Position numbers and translations under genes: made by a program
The notes under the pieces: generated by a model
Seen by the model: only the letters and a program-made list of their open reading frames with translations
Databases searched by the model: none
What the model was told of the DNA's origin: nothing
Assembly: GCF_038396675.1 (NCBI RefSeq)
Contig: NC_088932.1
Location: forward strand, 24,443,501-24,507,500
Direction: 5' to 3'
DNA from: Hydra vulgaris
Taxonomy: Eukaryota; Cnidaria; Hydrozoa; Anthoathecata; Hydridae
DNA length: 64,000 bases
Shown here: piece by piece, positions 63,629 to 64,000 of the stretch
How the letters are laid out: each line of letters opens with the position of its first letter
How positions within the stretch are numbered: the first letter of the stretch is position 1

Positions 63629-64000
63629 CTATAATTATATATAAAATAGAACAATATAATATAAATAGATATATAATAGATTATACTGGATTATAGATCA
63701 CATAAGTATATTTAATATTGGAAAAATATTTTCTAAATTTAAATTATATTTAAATTTATAAAAAACTATTAGTATGTTGAGTCTAAAAATTAAAACTTTG
63801 AGTTAAAACTGGGCTGTTTTTTTTTTTTTTAAGAAAATGTAAAAATTTTTAAGTTCTATTAGAAACCATTTATGTCAATAAATATTACTATGTTATTATT
63901 GCAATTTTTATATATTAAAATCTACTACTTGATATTTTGCTGTTGTTAATAAAACTTGTTAAGTAGCTTTTATTCAATGTCTAATTCTGTACGGGCACAC
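63629..64000. other. Upstream intron of the perilipin-like gene
   Basis: AT-rich with a T tract at 63819-63831. No further exon is recognised before the window edge. Confidence 0.45.

Overview
The window is strongly AT-rich eukaryotic DNA. It has spliceosomal introns, long (TA)n runs and a dense, nested population of transposable elements (TEs). The mix of families (Tc1/mariner, pogo/Tigger-like, hAT, TTAA-inserting elements, jockey-like and L2/CR1-like LINEs) fits a cnidarian such as Hydra. That organism call is inferred from composition and remembered family resemblance; no search was run.

Layout. 0-2.8 kb: a decayed gene with a GDKGG motif and a PHD-like finger, then a decayed Tigger-like transposase. 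5.4-7.9 kb: a broken jockey-like LINE. 7.99-11.56 kb: a 3.57-kb DNA transposon with 30-bp terminal inverted repeats (TIRs) and a 4-bp target duplication, carrying a three-exon DUF7869-like gene. 14.0-16.4 kb: a TTAA-flanked element with a decayed Mutator-like (PF20700-type) transposase. 18 kb: a LINE tail. 20.2-22.0 kb: a deleted hAT element with an 8-bp target duplication, holding a 109-bp hairpin MITE. 22.9-27.3 kb: small non-autonomous elements and simple repeats.

30.3-30.7 kb holds an intact single-exon ankyrin-repeat gene with a TATA box, one of only two convincing host genes. 31.0-35.0 kb is a nest: an element with an 8-bp target duplication contains a Tigger-like transposon that is intact except for one nonsense codon. 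36.4-37.4 kb is a dead mariner. 37.4-49.2 kb appears to be one long nest bounded by CCCAGTAAACA ends. It contains a Tc1 element, a 6.5-kb TTAA element with two convergent decayed genes, further MITEs inside that, and a Tc1 gene with a small intron. 51.9-52.4 kb is a pogo remnant beside a 16-bp satellite. 53.7-55.5 kb is a hAT element with a perfect 8-bp target duplication.

55.7-61.4 kb is a minus-strand LINE split by a 4.4-kb foldback element built from 73-bp arrays; deleting the insert and one 8-bp duplication restores the reverse-transcriptase reading frame. 62.4-63.6 kb (minus strand) holds the last two visible exons of a perilipin-like gene that continues past the window edge.

No rRNA, tRNA, CRISPR array or viral gene was recognised. 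The strongest candidates for something little described are the DUF7869-like transposon, the TTAA elements carrying PF20700-type transposases (one with a second gene), and the triplicated foldback element.
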